64,000 bases of DNA, from the NCBI RefSeq assembly GCF_934747485.1, contig NZ_CAKVGN010000003.1, forward strand, positions 1-64,000, read 5' to 3'. This DNA is from an uncultured Brachyspira sp. (lineage in GTDB: Bacteria > Spirochaetota > Brachyspiria > Brachyspirales > Brachyspiraceae). This document shows positions 8,246 through 17,642 of the stretch, in pieces. The position numbers and the translations under genes were made by a program. The notes beneath the pieces were generated by a model. The model saw only the letters and a program-made list of their open reading frames with translations. It was not told the DNA's origin and did not search any database. How positions within the stretch are numbered: position 1 is the stretch's first letter; each line of letters opens with the position of its first letter.

Positions 8246-11200
8246 ATGGATAAAATTGTAGAACTATTTGCTAAAAACAGATTATTAGTAAATGTAATAA
8301 TATTAATCACTATAGCAGTTGGTATGTTTTCTTATACTGCTATAAAAAAAGAGGCTTTCCCTTCTACAAACTTTGATGTAATGATAGTGCAGGTGATATA
8401 TCCCGGTGCTTCGCCGGAAGATGTTGAGCAAAATGCTATGATACCTATAGAAGATGAGCTTCAAACTATAGCGGGTATTGATGAGTTTTATTCTATAATG
8501 ATAGAAAATGCAGGTATTCTTACAATTAGAATAGACATGAAGATAAAAGATACAAGACCTATAAAAGATGAAATATTTAGAAGACTTCAAAATGCTCCGA
8601 ATGTATCTAAAGATGTTACAGAGATAAAAATTACAGAGGCTAATGCTAATAGGCTTCCAATATACAATATAGGAATAAAGTTTAAAGAAGGCATGGAAGG
8701 CACAGAAAAAGAGCTTTATGATATATCAAAAAGATTTGAAAAAGAGCTTAAATATGTTGATGGAGTAGCCACCGTTGAAGTATATGGAAGAACAGACCCA
8801 GAAATTCAGATTATAGCAGACCCATATAAACTTCAAGAATACTATACGTCATTAAGCGAAATAGTGCAGGCATTATCTTTAAGAAATGTGAGGCTTACAA
8901 GCGGAAGTATGAAGCCGGACGAAAGCGATGGGCTTGATGCCAACAATAAATTATTAGTTACAACAGGGCAATTTCAAGACCCTCTGTCAATCACCAATGT
9001 TATAGTTCGCTCTATATTCAACGGAAAGCCTATAAGAATAGCAGACGTTGCAAGAGTGGAAGAGATGTTTGTTGATAAAACTGTGTATATGAGAGTGAAT
9101 AAAGAAAATGGATACTCTATAAACATAGTAAAAAAAGAAGATGCTGATATATTAAAAACAATAGAAAATGTTAATGCTTACTTTGAAAAAAATAAATCCA
9201 CTATTCCAAGCAATATAGAAATAGTTCCTATGTTTGACAACTCAAGAACTATCAATGACCTTCTTAATGCTGTATCATCAAATATCATCACTGGTTTTAT
9301 TATTATATTTATAATACTAATAATATTTTTAGATTTTAAGAGTGCAATATTTACTTCTCTCGGAATGCTTATTGTTATATCAGTTTCTTTGATATTTATG
9401 ACATACTCTGGAATTACATTTAATATTATATCTCTTGGAGGGCTTATTACTGTACTTGGTATGATTGTAGATAACTCTATAGTTGTATCAGAAAATATAT
9501 TTAACTTTCACCAAAGAGGTTTTAAAGGTTTAGATGCCACAAAGAATGCTGTTCATGAAGTATTTATGCCTATGCTTATATCAACGCTCACAACAGTTGC
9601 TTCTTTTGTGCCTATTCTTTTTGTGGGCGGCACTATGGGAAGGCTTCTTAATCAATATCCTAAGGTTGTAATAATAGCTTTAATTGCAAGTATATTTCAG
9701 GCTGTATTGATACTTCCAAACAATTTAATAACTAATGAAGAATTAACAGGCATAAAAAAGAAAAAAAGATTTAATTTTAAAAATCCTCTTGATTTTGATA
9801 AAGATAAATTGTTTGATAAGCTAAAAATACCTTTTGTTAAATTTTTGAAACTTACTCTCAAACATAGATATTTAGTATTAATATTTTTTATAAGCATATT
9901 TATTATAAGCATATTTATATTTAAAATAGTATTTTCTCAATTTATACTTGTTTATGATACTAGTGCTGATGTTGTTGTTATTAATATGGATGCAGGTGTT
10001 GGAGCTCCATTATATAAAACAGAAAAATATTTAAGTGAAATAGAGGACATTATTTATAAAACAGTAGATACTAATGATATGATTGCAGTTTATAGTTTAC
10101 TTGGAAAGCAATTAGACAAAAACACTGTTGATATTTCTGAAGAGATGGACAATCTTGCAGGAACAATTATATATTTAGTGCCTGCAAACAACAGGAAAAA
10201 AGTAGCATACGATATAGCAGATGATTTGGAGAAAGCAGTTGAAGAGGCTGGTCTTAGAGATGAATTAGCACTTCTTACAATACATACAAAACTCCCTATA
10301 ACACCCGGTAAAGCTGTGGATGTGAAAATAATAGGAAATGACACTGAAAAAGTTAAAGAAGTAAAAGACAAAATAAAAGCACACTTATTAACATTAGAGG
10401 GCGTTATAAACTATGATGATGATGACAAGATTGGTATGGAAGAGCTTAGAGTGTTATTTGATTATGACAGAATGAGCGAGCTTGGTGTAAATGTGGCTTA
10501 TGCTGCAAGAGAATTAAGGGCTGCATATTCTGGAATAGTTGCCACTTCCATTCAGCAATTTGAAAACAAGCTTGATTTTAGAGTGCGAATGGATAAAAAA
10601 TACACTTACGACACTAATGTATTAAATAATTTATATATGCCAAGCACATACGGAAGACTTATACAATTAAAAGATATAGCAACAATAGAAGTTACAAATA
10701 ATCAATCAAGCATAAGGCACTACAACGGTAAAAAATCTATAACCCTAACAACTGATATAGTATTAGGAAAAACTACTGCTATAAGAGTAACAGATTCTGT
10801 TCAGAAATTCTTTGATTCTATTTCTAAAGATTATCCTAATATAACTATAGAGTTTGGAGGCGAAGTAAAAGAAACTAAAGAGCCTATGAAGAGCATAGCA
10901 TACGGATATGTTGTAGCTATTATAGCAATATATTTAATACTTCTATTACAATTCAATAAATTTGTTCAGCCGCTTATGATACTTGGAATAATACCTTTTG
11001 GGGTTGTGGGGGTTATATTAGGTTTTGCTGCTCATAGAATGCCTATGTCATTTGTAGGAGCTGTTGGTATAGTAGGGCTTGCGGGAGTTGTTGTTAACAA
11101 TGGTATTATAATGGTTGACTTAATAAACAGAATATTAGAAGAAGGAAACATACAATCAAAACAAGATGTATTTAATGCTGTAATTGAAGGGGCAGGAGAT

Positions 11201-11413
11201 AGGTTTAGAGCAATATTTTTAACTACAGTTACTACAATATTTGGGCTTCTTCCTACAGTTTATGGAATTGGCGGCAATGCAGATTTAATTGTACCTATGG
11301 TTATGGCTATGGCTTATGGTCTTTTATTTGCTTCGCTTTTAACATTAATATTTTTGCCGAGCTTATTTATGATATCTGTAGATTTAAAATTAGTAAAAGT
11401 GAAGTACAAATAA
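8246..11413 (+). CDS. RND-family efflux transporter (AcrB-like, HAE type)
   Basis: A 1055-residue inner-membrane proton-driven pump of the usual RND length. It has one N-terminal TM helix, a large periplasmic porter domain (PGASPEDVEQNAMIPIEDEL), a TM2-6 block starting near residue 340, a second periplasmic domain and TM8-12. TM4 reads GMIVDNSIVVSENI, with only one Asp where AcrB has Asp-Asp. TM10 reads GVVVNNGIIMVDLINR, with Asn where AcrB has the relay Lys. AAGAGG precedes the ATG. It is expected to expel drugs, bile-type compounds or other hydrophobic molecules; the substrate is not deducible. Downstream is a long non-coding region before the flagellin gene. Confidence 0.93.
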   Translation: MDKIVELFAKNRLLVNVIILITIAVGMFSYTAIKKEAFPSTNFDVMIVQVIYPGASPEDVEQNAMIPIEDELQTIAGIDEFYSIMIENAGILTIRIDMKIKDTRPIKDEIFRRLQNAPNVSKDVTEIKITEANANRLPIYNIGIKFKEGMEGTEKELYDISKRFEKELKYVDGVATVEVYGRTDPEIQIIADPYKLQEYYTSLSEIVQALSLRNVRLTSGSMKPDESDGLDANNKLLVTTGQFQDPLSITNVIVRSIFNGKPIRIADVARVEEMFVDKTVYMRVNKENGYSINIVKKEDADILKTIENVNAYFEKNKSTIPSNIEIVPMFDNSRTINDLLNAVSSNIITGFIIIFIILIIFLDFKSAIFTSLGMLIVISVSLIFMTYSGITFNIISLGGLITVLGMIVDNSIVVSENIFNFHQRGFKGLDATKNAVHEVFMPMLISTLTTVASFVPILFVGGTMGRLLNQYPKVVIIALIASIFQAVLILPNNLITNEELTGIKKKKRFNFKNPLDFDKDKLFDKLKIPFVKFLKLTLKHRYLVLIFFISIFIISIFIFKIVFSQFILVYDTSADVVVINMDAGVGAPLYKTEKYLSEIEDIIYKTVDTNDMIAVYSLLGKQLDKNTVDISEEMDNLAGTIIYLVPANNRKKVAYDIADDLEKAVEEAGLRDELALLTIHTKLPITPGKAVDVKIIGNDTEKVKEVKDKIKAHLLTLEGVINYDDDDKIGMEELRVLFDYDRMSELGVNVAYAARELRAAYSGIVATSIQQFENKLDFRVRMDKKYTYDTNVLNNLYMPSTYGRLIQLKDIATIEVTNNQSSIRHYNGKKSITLTTDIVLGKTTAIRVTDSVQKFFDSISKDYPNITIEFGGEVKETKEPMKSIAYGYVVAIIAIYLILLLQFNKFVQPLMILGIIPFGVVGVILGFAAHRMPMSFVGAVGIVGLAGVVVNNGIIMVDLINRILEEGNIQSKQDVFNAVIEGAGDRFRAIFLTTVTTIFGLLPTVYGIGGNADLIVPMVMAMAYGLLFASLLTLIFLPSLFMISVDLKLVKVKYK

Positions 11414-11479
11414 TTTTTATAATATTAATTTGAGTGTATACTGAAACAACTACATTCTCTCAATTTCTGCACATTATAG

Positions 11480-11660
11480 AGAAGTTATCAACTTTTTTGT
11501 CGCTCAAAAAAGTTGCAAAAAACGCACATACTATATCTAATTCTTTAGGAGTATATATAAAATGTAGCATAAACACTATATTTTGGTTAAAAATGCAGTT
11601 CTTCGCGAAGTGTGCCTGAAGGGTAAAAAGTTTGGCGAGGTACGCACAGCGTAGCTACGG
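11480..11660 (-). repeat. Composite dispersed repeat, family 1 (reversed)
   Basis: Inverse copy of the CAACTTTTTTG / CAAAAAAGTTG hairpin at about 11488-11516, next to GCAAAAAACGC. It is followed by a module with GCAGTTCTTCGCGAAG and AAGGGTAAAAAG (about 11594-11632). It lies in the gene-free stretch 11414-12163. A 61-codon ORF here is repeat-derived. Confidence 0.6.
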
Positions 11661-11710
11661 AAAAAAGGACAACAAAAAAATTAACATACATCTTAAAAAT
11701 TTGCTATTTC

Positions 11711-11806
11711 AACCGCACGGTGAACCGAATTATGTTTAAAAATTGATATTATATTATACTTTTTCTACATTTCAAAATAATGTTCTGCGTGCGTTTTTTA
11801 GATTTT
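11711..11806 (+). repeat. GCACGGT element, first half only (copy F)
   Basis: ACCGCACGGTGAAC at 11712-11725 and CTGCGTGCGTTTTTTAG at 11786-11802 bracket about 60 nt of A/T-rich DNA. This matches the first module of the repeat copies at 16427, 33868, 36532 and 38587. Confidence 0.6.
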
Positions 11807-11890
11807 TTATGATTAGTAGTTAAAAATATGTAATTTAATACATTTTATTATAGAAAAAATAAAAAATTATAAAAAAAAATAAAAAAATGC

Positions 11891-11918
11891 TAAACCAAAT
11901 TTAAGTTTATGCCGATAG
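11891..11918 (+). promoter_or_regulatory. Sigma-28 (FliA) promoter of flagellin
   Basis: TAAA at 11891-11894 and GCCGATAG at 11911-11918, separated by 16 nt. The known sigma-28 consensus is TAAA, about 15 nt, then GCCGATAA. This is the expected promoter class for a late flagellar gene, with transcription starting near 11925. Confidence 0.8.
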
Positions 11919-11925
11919 AGCCGAG

Positions 11926-12163
11926 AATTAATATATAGAAAAACGAAGGTCCAAAGATTTGGCGGTCTCGAACCTTTCGTTTTTATTATTAATTGATAAA
12001 CCATATTTTGGTATTTTTATTTGCAGATAAGAATACCCAGAGAGTTTATGACTTATCAAAACCTTAATTTGTTTAAAATCTCGGAAAGTCATAAATTCTC
12101 TTTAATATTTTTTGCCAATTAGGCACGGATGCCTTTTTGAATAAATTATCAGGGAGGATGACG
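11926..12163 (+). promoter_or_regulatory. Structured flagellin mRNA leader with CsrA-like sites
   Basis: A ~240-nt leader with three hairpins. HP1 (11926-11994) pairs AATTAATA and AAAAACGAAGGT with AACCTTTCGTTTTT and TATTAATT. HP2 (12039-12101) pairs AGAGAGTTTATGACTT with AAAGTCATAAATTCTCT. HP3 (12121-12134) is AGGCA-CGGA-TGCCT, which puts GGA in its loop and is followed by five T. The Shine-Dalgarno AGGGAGG (12151-12157) holds further GGA bases. A looped GGA upstream plus a GGA in the ribosome site is the layout known for CsrA control of Bacillus hag. CsrA binding here is inference. Confidence 0.6.
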
Positions 12164-13024
12164 ATGATCATCAATAACAATATCAGTGCAGTAAATGCAC
12201 AACGTACTTTAAAATTTAGGAATGTAGACCTTGCTAAAGATATGGCTTCTTTATCTTCTGGTTTAAGAATTAACAGAGCTGGAGATGATGCTTCTGGTTT
12301 AGCTGTATCTGAAAAAATGCGTACACAAATTCGCGGTTTACGTCAAGCTGAAAGAAACACTCAGGATGGTATCTCTTTCATTCAAACTACTGAAGGCTAC
12401 CTTCAAGAAAGTCAAGACATCTTACAAAGAATTCGTGAATTAGCTGTACAATCTGCTAACGGTATCTATACTGATGATGACAGAATGCTTATCCAAGTTG
12501 AAGTTTCTCAATTAGTAGATGAAGTTAACCGTATTGCTAGTCAGGCTCAATTCAATACTCTTAATATGCTTACTGGTAGATTTGCTGACCCTAATGCCGG
12601 CGGTAACCCTGCTGCAAGTATGTGGTTTCACATGGGAGCTAATATGGACGAAAGAAGAAGAGTTTATATAGGCACTATGACTGCTGCTGCTTTAGGTTTA
12701 CAAAACACTGCTGATGGTACTAGCCTTTCTATTTCTTCTATTGACAGTGCTAATACTGCTATAGGTTTATTAGATGAAGCTTTAATGAAAGTTTCTAAAC
12801 AAAGATCTAATCTTGGTGCTTATCAAAACAGATTAGAGCTTACTGCTCAAGGTTTAATGATAGGTTATGAAAACACTATGGCTTCTGAAAGCAGAATAAG
12901 AGATACTGATATGGCTGAAGCTTCTGTTAAATTTGCTAAAGATCAAATACTTAGTCAAACTAACTTAGCTATGCTTGCTCAAGCTAACACTATGAACCAA
13001 GGCGTATTACGTTTAGTTCAATGA
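12164..13024 (+). CDS. Flagellar filament core protein (flagellin, FlaB type)
   Basis: A 286-residue flagellin. The N-terminal D0/D1 region ([38 protein letters not shown]) and the C-terminal D1/D0 region ([20 protein letters not shown]) are both complete. The middle is short, with no D2/D3 domain, as in spirochaete FlaB core proteins, which form periplasmic flagella. The ATG at 12164 is chosen over a TTG at 12137 and an ATG at 12158, because AGGGAGG lies 6 nt upstream and the protein then begins with the family N-terminus. There is no signal peptide, consistent with export by the flagellar type III apparatus. Codon use is richer in T-ending codons (GCT, TCT) than neighbours, as expected for a highly expressed gene. 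Confidence 0.97.
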   Translation: MIINNNISAVNAQRTLKFRNVDLAKDMASLSSGLRINRAGDDASGLAVSEKMRTQIRGLRQAERNTQDGISFIQTTEGYLQESQDILQRIRELAVQSANGIYTDDDRMLIQVEVSQLVDEVNRIASQAQFNTLNMLTGRFADPNAGGNPAASMWFHMGANMDERRRVYIGTMTAAALGLQNTADGTSLSISSIDSANTAIGLLDEALMKVSKQRSNLGAYQNRLELTAQGLMIGYENTMASESRIRDTDMAEASVKFAKDQILSQTNLAMLAQANTMNQGVLRLVQ

Positions 13025-13044
13025 TAATTTTTATTGATTGATTA

Positions 13045-13081
13045 AAAAAAAGCTGTTCTCAAAACGAGAGCAGCTTTTTTA
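13045..13081 (+). terminator. Flagellin terminator
   Basis: AGCTGTTCTC pairs with GAGAGCAGCT around AAAAC, followed by a T run. It starts 21 bp after the flagellin stop codon. Confidence 0.9.
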
Positions 13082-13111
13082 TTACTATGTGATTTTTAAA
13101 TAATTTTTTAT

Positions 13112-13738
13112 TTATTGTTTGTTTTCTTTTACCAAATATATCATAGGTACACTTATAATAGTTACTGCATATTTTACAAAGAAATTAAATACAAATATTC
13201 CAACTAAAGCCTCAAAAGGTAATGCTCCATAAAATGCTATCGCTACAAACAATAAATTATCAACAGGTATACTAAAAGCATTACTAATCAAGACTCTAAG
13301 CCATTGATATCTTTTAGTGATTTTTGTTACAAAGAAATGATATATCTCTGTATCAACTAATTCTGCTATTGTAGAGCCAACAATTGAAGCTATTGATATT
13401 CTAAGCACTGGGCTTAATGTTAATTGAAAAGATTCATTAAATTGCCAACTGCTGTCTGCTGGTATATTTGATATTATGTAAAAATAAATTGGTGTAAATA
13501 TATTGATTATAGCTGAAACTAATATAAGTTTTTGTGTATTTTTTTTACCTATTGTTTTATGAGACATATCTCTTATTGTGAAAGCTAAAGGATAGAGAAA
13601 AGTTCCTCCATCTACAGCTAAATTTAATACATTTGCTATCTTTACGCTTGCTATATTTGATATCATCTGGCAAGCTATATAAGAACCAATAATGATTATG
13701 CTAATAAATGAAATTTGGTATTCGTAGTTTTTTTCCAT
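13112..13738 (-). CDS. Queuosine precursor transporter (YhhQ/VUT family)
   Basis: A 208-residue polytopic membrane protein with about six TM helices. It shows the family hallmarks: VDGGTFLYPLAFTIRDMSHK near residue 45 and ASIVGSTIAELVDTEIYHFF near residue 120. Family members import queuosine precursors such as preQ0/preQ1 for tRNA modification. The ATG at 13738 follows AAAGGA. No preQ1 aptamer is apparent in the ~97 bp upstream. The gene stands alone, converging on the flagellin terminator. Confidence 0.85.
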   Translation of the reverse strand: MEKNYEYQISFISIIIIGSYIACQMISNIASVKIANVLNLAVDGGTFLYPLAFTIRDMSHKTIGKKNTQKLILVSAIINIFTPIYFYIISNIPADSSWQFNESFQLTLSPVLRISIASIVGSTIAELVDTEIYHFFVTKITKRYQWLRVLISNAFSIPVDNLLFVAIAFYGALPFEALVGIFVFNFFVKYAVTIISVPMIYLVKENKQ

Positions 13739-13835
13739 AGTTTTTTCCTTTATTTATTATAATAATAAAATAGATATTTACTCTGTATTTTCGATGAGTT
13801 TTCAGAAAGAAAATGTTGTTTGATTATTTTTTTAA

Positions 13836-14150
13836 TTATTCTTTTAAGGTTACTTCATCTATAAGCCTAATAAGTTCATTAGACCTTGATACTATGCTTT
13901 CTTTAAAAGCAGAGAGAGTATCCTCTCCGGCTTTAGTATTTTTTAATTCTCTTTTAAAAGCATCAGCGATATTAAGACAAGCAAGTATAGCTATAACATC
14001 TCTTGGCTGTTTATCACCATAAATTTCTGATATCTCTTTCATACTTTCATCAACAAATGATGCCAACTCTTTTAAGTATTCAATATTTTCTTCATCATAT
14101 TTAATACTCAAATTTCTTCCAAATATATTAACCTCTAAATTGCTTCCCAT
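13836..14150 (-). CDS. zapA: Cell division protein ZapA-like
   Basis: A 104-residue protein. The N-terminal LEVNIFGRNLSIKYDEENIEYLKELASFVDE pattern in parts is the ZapA globular domain (residues 4-40). The C-terminal helix (residues ~55-100) would form the dimer/tetramer coiled coil. ZapA proteins bind FtsZ and stabilise the Z ring. The gene lies 15 bp after the large coiled-coil gene on the same strand, so the two are probably one transcript. That matches the frequent pairing of zapA with coiled-coil division partners. AGGAAA precedes the ATG. Confidence 0.8.
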   Translation of the reverse strand: MGSNLEVNIFGRNLSIKYDEENIEYLKELASFVDESMKEISEIYGDKQPRDVIAILACLNIADAFKRELKNTKAGEDTLSAFKESIVSRSNELIRLIDEVTLKE

Positions 14151-14165
14151 AATATTTCCTAATTA

Positions 14166-15128
14166 TTATTTAGAGTCATCATCAAAGAAGAAATCCTCAT
14201 CATCGTCGTCTCCAAACATATACTGATCTTCCTCATTAACATCAAAATCATAAGAAGAATCATTATTGTCTTGATGGCTTACTTCTTTATATTCTTCTTC
14301 AATAGTCTCTATATTATCATTATTATCATTTATATCTGAGTCCCAACTTGCATCATAAGCACTAGAAAAAGGGTCCTCATCTTCATTTACTTTTACATTA
14401 GCAACATTATTATAATTAGAGTTTTTATTATTATATTCTTCTTTTTTAACATCATCTTCTGATTCGGAAGCAAAGCTTTCTTCCACTACAATATTTGATT
14501 TTAATTCTTCTAATTGTGCTTCTTTATCTTCTATAACATTTTCTGCAGCAGAGCTATTTTCAATGCTTTCTTTAATTTTTTTAATATCTAAATCAGTAAT
14601 ATTATTATCTGTATTTTGTTTATCAGAAATATTATCATCTATCATAGCCTTGTCTATTTTGCTAATTAAGCTAAATACACTGCTTTGAACTTCTTCATTT
14701 TCTTTTTTAATATTATCTATATTGCTGCTTATAGTTTGAAGCTCTTTTTTAAGATTATCATTTTCTTCCATAAGAGTTAAACAATCTTTTTCAAACCTTT
14801 CTATATTTGTTTTAAGACTGTCTCTTTCTATTTTTGTAGCTTCTAACTCTTTTAATAAATTATCTTTTTCTTTTAGTATATTATCTCTCTCCTCCTTGAG
14901 AGAGATATAGTTATTATTAATATTTCTTTTATCCGTTTCTAATATAGTTTTATCTTCTTTTAGAGATTGCAATTGGGATTGTAATTCATTTATATTATTT
15001 TGCAGATTTTCTTTTTCTGAGACTAGTTCATTAATACTTTTATGCAAAGCATTTTTTTCTGATGAGAGGACTTTCCATTCTTCTAATAACTCTTTTACTT
15101 TGTTTTCTAATACACTAAACTCTTTCAA
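14166..15128 (-). CDS. Coiled-coil protein with acidic C-terminal tail
   Basis: A 320-residue hydrophilic protein without signal or TM segment. Residues ~5-160 are nearly continuous heptad-type coiled coil (repeats of the form ELQSQLQSLKEDKTILE). Residues ~190-320 are disordered and acidic (NEDEDPFSSAYD, FGDDDDEDFFFDDDSK). It is unnamed. Position 15 bp upstream of zapA suggests a division-related scaffold, perhaps working as ZapB-like proteins do, but it is far longer than ZapB. Alternative: a general cytoskeletal or segregation coiled coil. Confidence 0.75.
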   Translation of the reverse strand: MKEFSVLENKVKELLEEWKVLSSEKNALHKSINELVSEKENLQNNINELQSQLQSLKEDKTILETDKRNINNNYISLKEERDNILKEKDNLLKELEATKIERDSLKTNIERFEKDCLTLMEENDNLKKELQTISSNIDNIKKENEEVQSSVFSLISKIDKAMIDDNISDKQNTDNNITDLDIKKIKESIENSSAAENVIEDKEAQLEELKSNIVVEESFASESEDDVKKEEYNNKNSNYNNVANVKVNEDEDPFSSAYDASWDSDINDNNDNIETIEEEYKEVSHQDNNDSSYDFDVNEEDQYMFGDDDDEDFFFDDDSK

Positions 15129-15243
15129 TTTCTTCCCCCAATAGCATAGTATAAAAAATTATATCACATATAATGCAATTGTCAATTTTTTATTTATATG
15201 ATAAAATTAAACAAATAAAATAAAACTTAATAAAACGTATATA

Positions 15244-16404
15244 ATGAAAAAACTAATATTTATTCTTCTTGCTATTCTTAATTGTTTAGCACTAAATGCA
15301 CAATCTCCATATTCCGAGAAAGAACAGAAATTATTAAAAGGAATAGTAAATGTTTGGCCGTATATAGGTTTAGAGCCTATTAGACCAACTACATCATATA
15401 TACCTTATGACTATATACATGAAAGCTATAAGAGGGATAATCCAGACCCGAGGATTTTCTCTTCAAGGTTATTATATGAATTATCAACTATAGAGCTTCA
15501 TATGAATACTGTAATTGGGGTGAACCTAAAAAACGGCAACTTTTCTATGCCTAACATGTATCTTTCTGTGGGCAAAAGTTTTCATTATGATTGGATATTT
15601 TCAGCTACTCCTTTTGTAACACTTTCAAGTAAATTAAATGTGTTTAGTGAAAACGGAAAAGTTAATGCTAATGGAAACATAGAAGTTTATGATGCTGGTA
15701 TAGAAACAGTAACATTAACAAGGCTTTTACTATCTTTTAGAATGAAGGCTGTTAATGACATTAATGAATCTACTTTTATGCTTTTGCCTTCTGTGGTTGA
15801 TAGTTCTCTTGAAAGTTTTGAAGATGTTCCTCATTGGTATTTACCGAGGGTAAACAATGCTATGGGTTTTAGAACTGGATTTATTGGGCATTATTATGAG
15901 CTTTCCTATTCTCAAGGGTTTACTGAAAACTCTTCTCCTTTGGCTGCGGTTTTTAAAATTAATGGAGATTATTTCAAAGTACAGTTTTTATATCAGTACA
16001 ATAAAAAATCTTCTCTCTCTCCGGAAGCTTTTGATAAAAACAATATTAATTACAATTTAGAAAACGATTATACTCATCATATAATACAGCTTTATGCTAT
16101 GGGAAGAGTGCCTTTCTTAGATAATCAGCTTTGGCTTAATATGCTTGGAGAATATACTTGGAGAGACAATGATGCTCATTATTTAAGGTTTGAATTAGGG
16201 CTTGAATGGAAAATGCTTAATATTGCTATACGTCCTTTGTTTTACATACCTGTTGAGCATGATAATGATAAAAACAGATTTGATAAAAGTAAGGATTTAT
16301 TTTGTTTAGAATACAGTGCTTATGTAAAATTTGACCCTATTTACTTTGGTTTTCAAGGCTCTACAGACGGAAGGTACTATATTGCTATGAAAGCTTTATT
16401 TTAA
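15244..16404 (+). CDS. Probable outer-membrane protein, hypothetical
   Basis: A 386-residue protein with a signal peptide (MKKLIFILLAILNCLALNAQ, cleavage near residue 20). The mature part is rich in alternating hydrophobic/aromatic strands ending in aromatic residues (YYELSYSQGF, IRPLFYIPVEHD, FGFQGS), as in beta-barrels, and the C-terminus is the hydrophobic stretch YYIAMKALF. It is not assigned to a family. No Shine-Dalgarno is visible before the ATG. It is divergent from the coiled-coil/zapA operon and convergent with the ABC permease gene across repeat copy A. Confidence 0.75.
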   Translation: MKKLIFILLAILNCLALNAQSPYSEKEQKLLKGIVNVWPYIGLEPIRPTTSYIPYDYIHESYKRDNPDPRIFSSRLLYELSTIELHMNTVIGVNLKNGNFSMPNMYLSVGKSFHYDWIFSATPFVTLSSKLNVFSENGKVNANGNIEVYDAGIETVTLTRLLLSFRMKAVNDINESTFMLLPSVVDSSLESFEDVPHWYLPRVNNAMGFRTGFIGHYYELSYSQGFTENSSPLAAVFKINGDYFKVQFLYQYNKKSSLSPEAFDKNNINYNLENDYTHHIIQLYAMGRVPFLDNQLWLNMLGEYTWRDNDAHYLRFELGLEWKMLNIAIRPLFYIPVEHDNDKNRFDKSKDLFCLEYSAYVKFDPIYFGFQGSTDGRYYIAMKALF

Positions 16405-16426
16405 TTTCTAAATTTATAAAAAAATT

Positions 16427-16640
16427 TCACACCGCACGGTGAACAAACTTTTTTTCATTTAACTAATTATAAGTTTAAATTTAATTAAATAATAAAGTCT
16501 GCTAACCGTGCGTTAAATAGATTTTTTATTTAATTAAAAGCTTGGGCGGGTGTTAACATTTCTAAATAGTCATTAAAAAATAATTTAAGTTAAAAATTTA
16601 ATAAAACGTTATGAGTATAAAGGGCGGGGATTCTAAATAA
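16427..16640 (+). repeat. GCACGGT/GGGCGGG dispersed element, copy A
   Basis: A full-length element filling the gene-free stretch 16405-16714. CCGCACGGTGAAC (16432-16444) and ACCGTGCGTTAA (16505-16516) are inverted arms. AAGCTTGGGCGGGTGTTAA (16538-16556) and AGGGCGGGGATTCTAA (16621-16636) are two similar G-rich blocks in direct orientation. The DNA between them is A/T-rich and not conserved. Confidence 0.75.
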
Positions 16641-16714
16641 ATTTTTAAAGAATCTATAATATAATAATTATTTACGCATTCAAAAAATTTATTAACACAC
16701 TCATTATATATATT

Positions 16715-17563
16715 TTATTTTCCTGAACCGCCTGTTATTCCCCTTACTAAAAACTTCCTAAATATTACAGCAAGCAATGCAGGAGGAAATATTGCCAAAA
16801 GTCCTGCCGCTGTCGTTATACCATATTGTATGCTATCTTTTGAAACAAACTCAGATGCTACTATTGATATAGGCTTCGTATTTGCTGAACTTGCTAAAAT
16901 AAGAGGTATTTGAAATTGTCCCCAAGACATTAAAAATACAAGCAGAAAAGCTGATAAAATAATAGGTGCTGATATAGGAATCATCACTCTTAATAAAACA
17001 TCAATTTCATTACATCCGTCTATATAAGATGCCTCTTCTATTTCAACAGGTATTGTTTCAAAGTAATTTGATATCATCCAAGTATTAATAGGCAAGAATG
17101 AAGTTACATATATTAAAGACAAAGAAAATAAATTATCAAGCAACGATAAAAGCGAAAACATTCTATAAAGAGGTATAATAGTTGTGAATACTGGTATTGC
17201 CATAGATATTAATATTAATGTTTTTATAATACTTCTGCCTTTAAATTTCATTTTTGATATGGCATAAGCACACATTATTGAACAAGGCAGACATAAAAAT
17301 ATTGTTATAAAAGCTGTTTTTATAGAATTAAGTATTCCTATAAAAAACATTTTTGACTGTCTATCTGAGGCTGTAAATAATTTCAAATAGTTATCTATTG
17401 TAGGTTCTTTAGGCAAGAAATTAGATGTATTTTTAAACATCTCATATTCCGGGGTGAAACTTACAATAATAGCCCAAATAATAGGACCTAAAACTACTAT
17501 TATAAAAAATACTATAGATAAATAATATAAAAAACTTAATCTTTTACTTTTTTTCTTTTTCAT
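16715..17563 (-). CDS. ABC sugar transporter permease (MalG type)
   Basis: A 282-residue inner-membrane permease with six TM helices, of the carbohydrate-uptake CUT1 family. The EAA loop that contacts the ATPase is EEASYIDGCNEIDVLLRVMIPISAP (parts at residues ~180-205), and the C-terminus FRKFLVRGITGGSGK is typical of MalG homologues. The ATG at 17563 gives the normal length, but an in-frame ATG at 17593 is possible and neither has a clear ribosome site. It is last in a set of binding protein, MalF-type permease, MalG-type permease, but separated from the MalF gene by 273 bp (243 bp from the alternative start). No ATPase gene is present, so a shared MsmK-type ATPase elsewhere is expected. Confidence 0.92.
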   Translation of the reverse strand: MKKKKSKRLSFLYYLSIVFFIIVVLGPIIWAIIVSFTPEYEMFKNTSNFLPKEPTIDNYLKLFTASDRQSKMFFIGILNSIKTAFITIFLCLPCSIMCAYAISKMKFKGRSIIKTLILISMAIPVFTTIIPLYRMFSLLSLLDNLFSLSLIYVTSFLPINTWMISNYFETIPVEIEEASYIDGCNEIDVLLRVMIPISAPIILSAFLLVFLMSWGQFQIPLILASSANTKPISIVASEFVSKDSIQYGITTAAGLLAIFPPALLAVIFRKFLVRGITGGSGK

Positions 17564-17642
17564 AAAATATATATATTCTACACTTATAACCATTTAGCAT
17601 TGTAATACCAATTTCAATGCCATATATCTTTCTGATACTGAT

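Noticed and set aside
11434..11619. A 61-codon plus-strand ORF after the RND gene
   Set aside because: It runs through the inverted CAACTTTTTTG hairpin repeat and has no ribosome site; repeat-derived.
12121..12138. Hairpin AGGCA-CGGA-TGCCT plus T run as a true terminator of an upstream gene
   Set aside because: It lies inside the flagellin leader 26 nt before the start codon, and no gene ends upstream of it nearby. A regulatory role is more likely.
13739..13835. preQ1 riboswitch upstream of the YhhQ-type transporter
   Set aside because: No aptamer-like hairpin plus A-rich tail precedes the gene.
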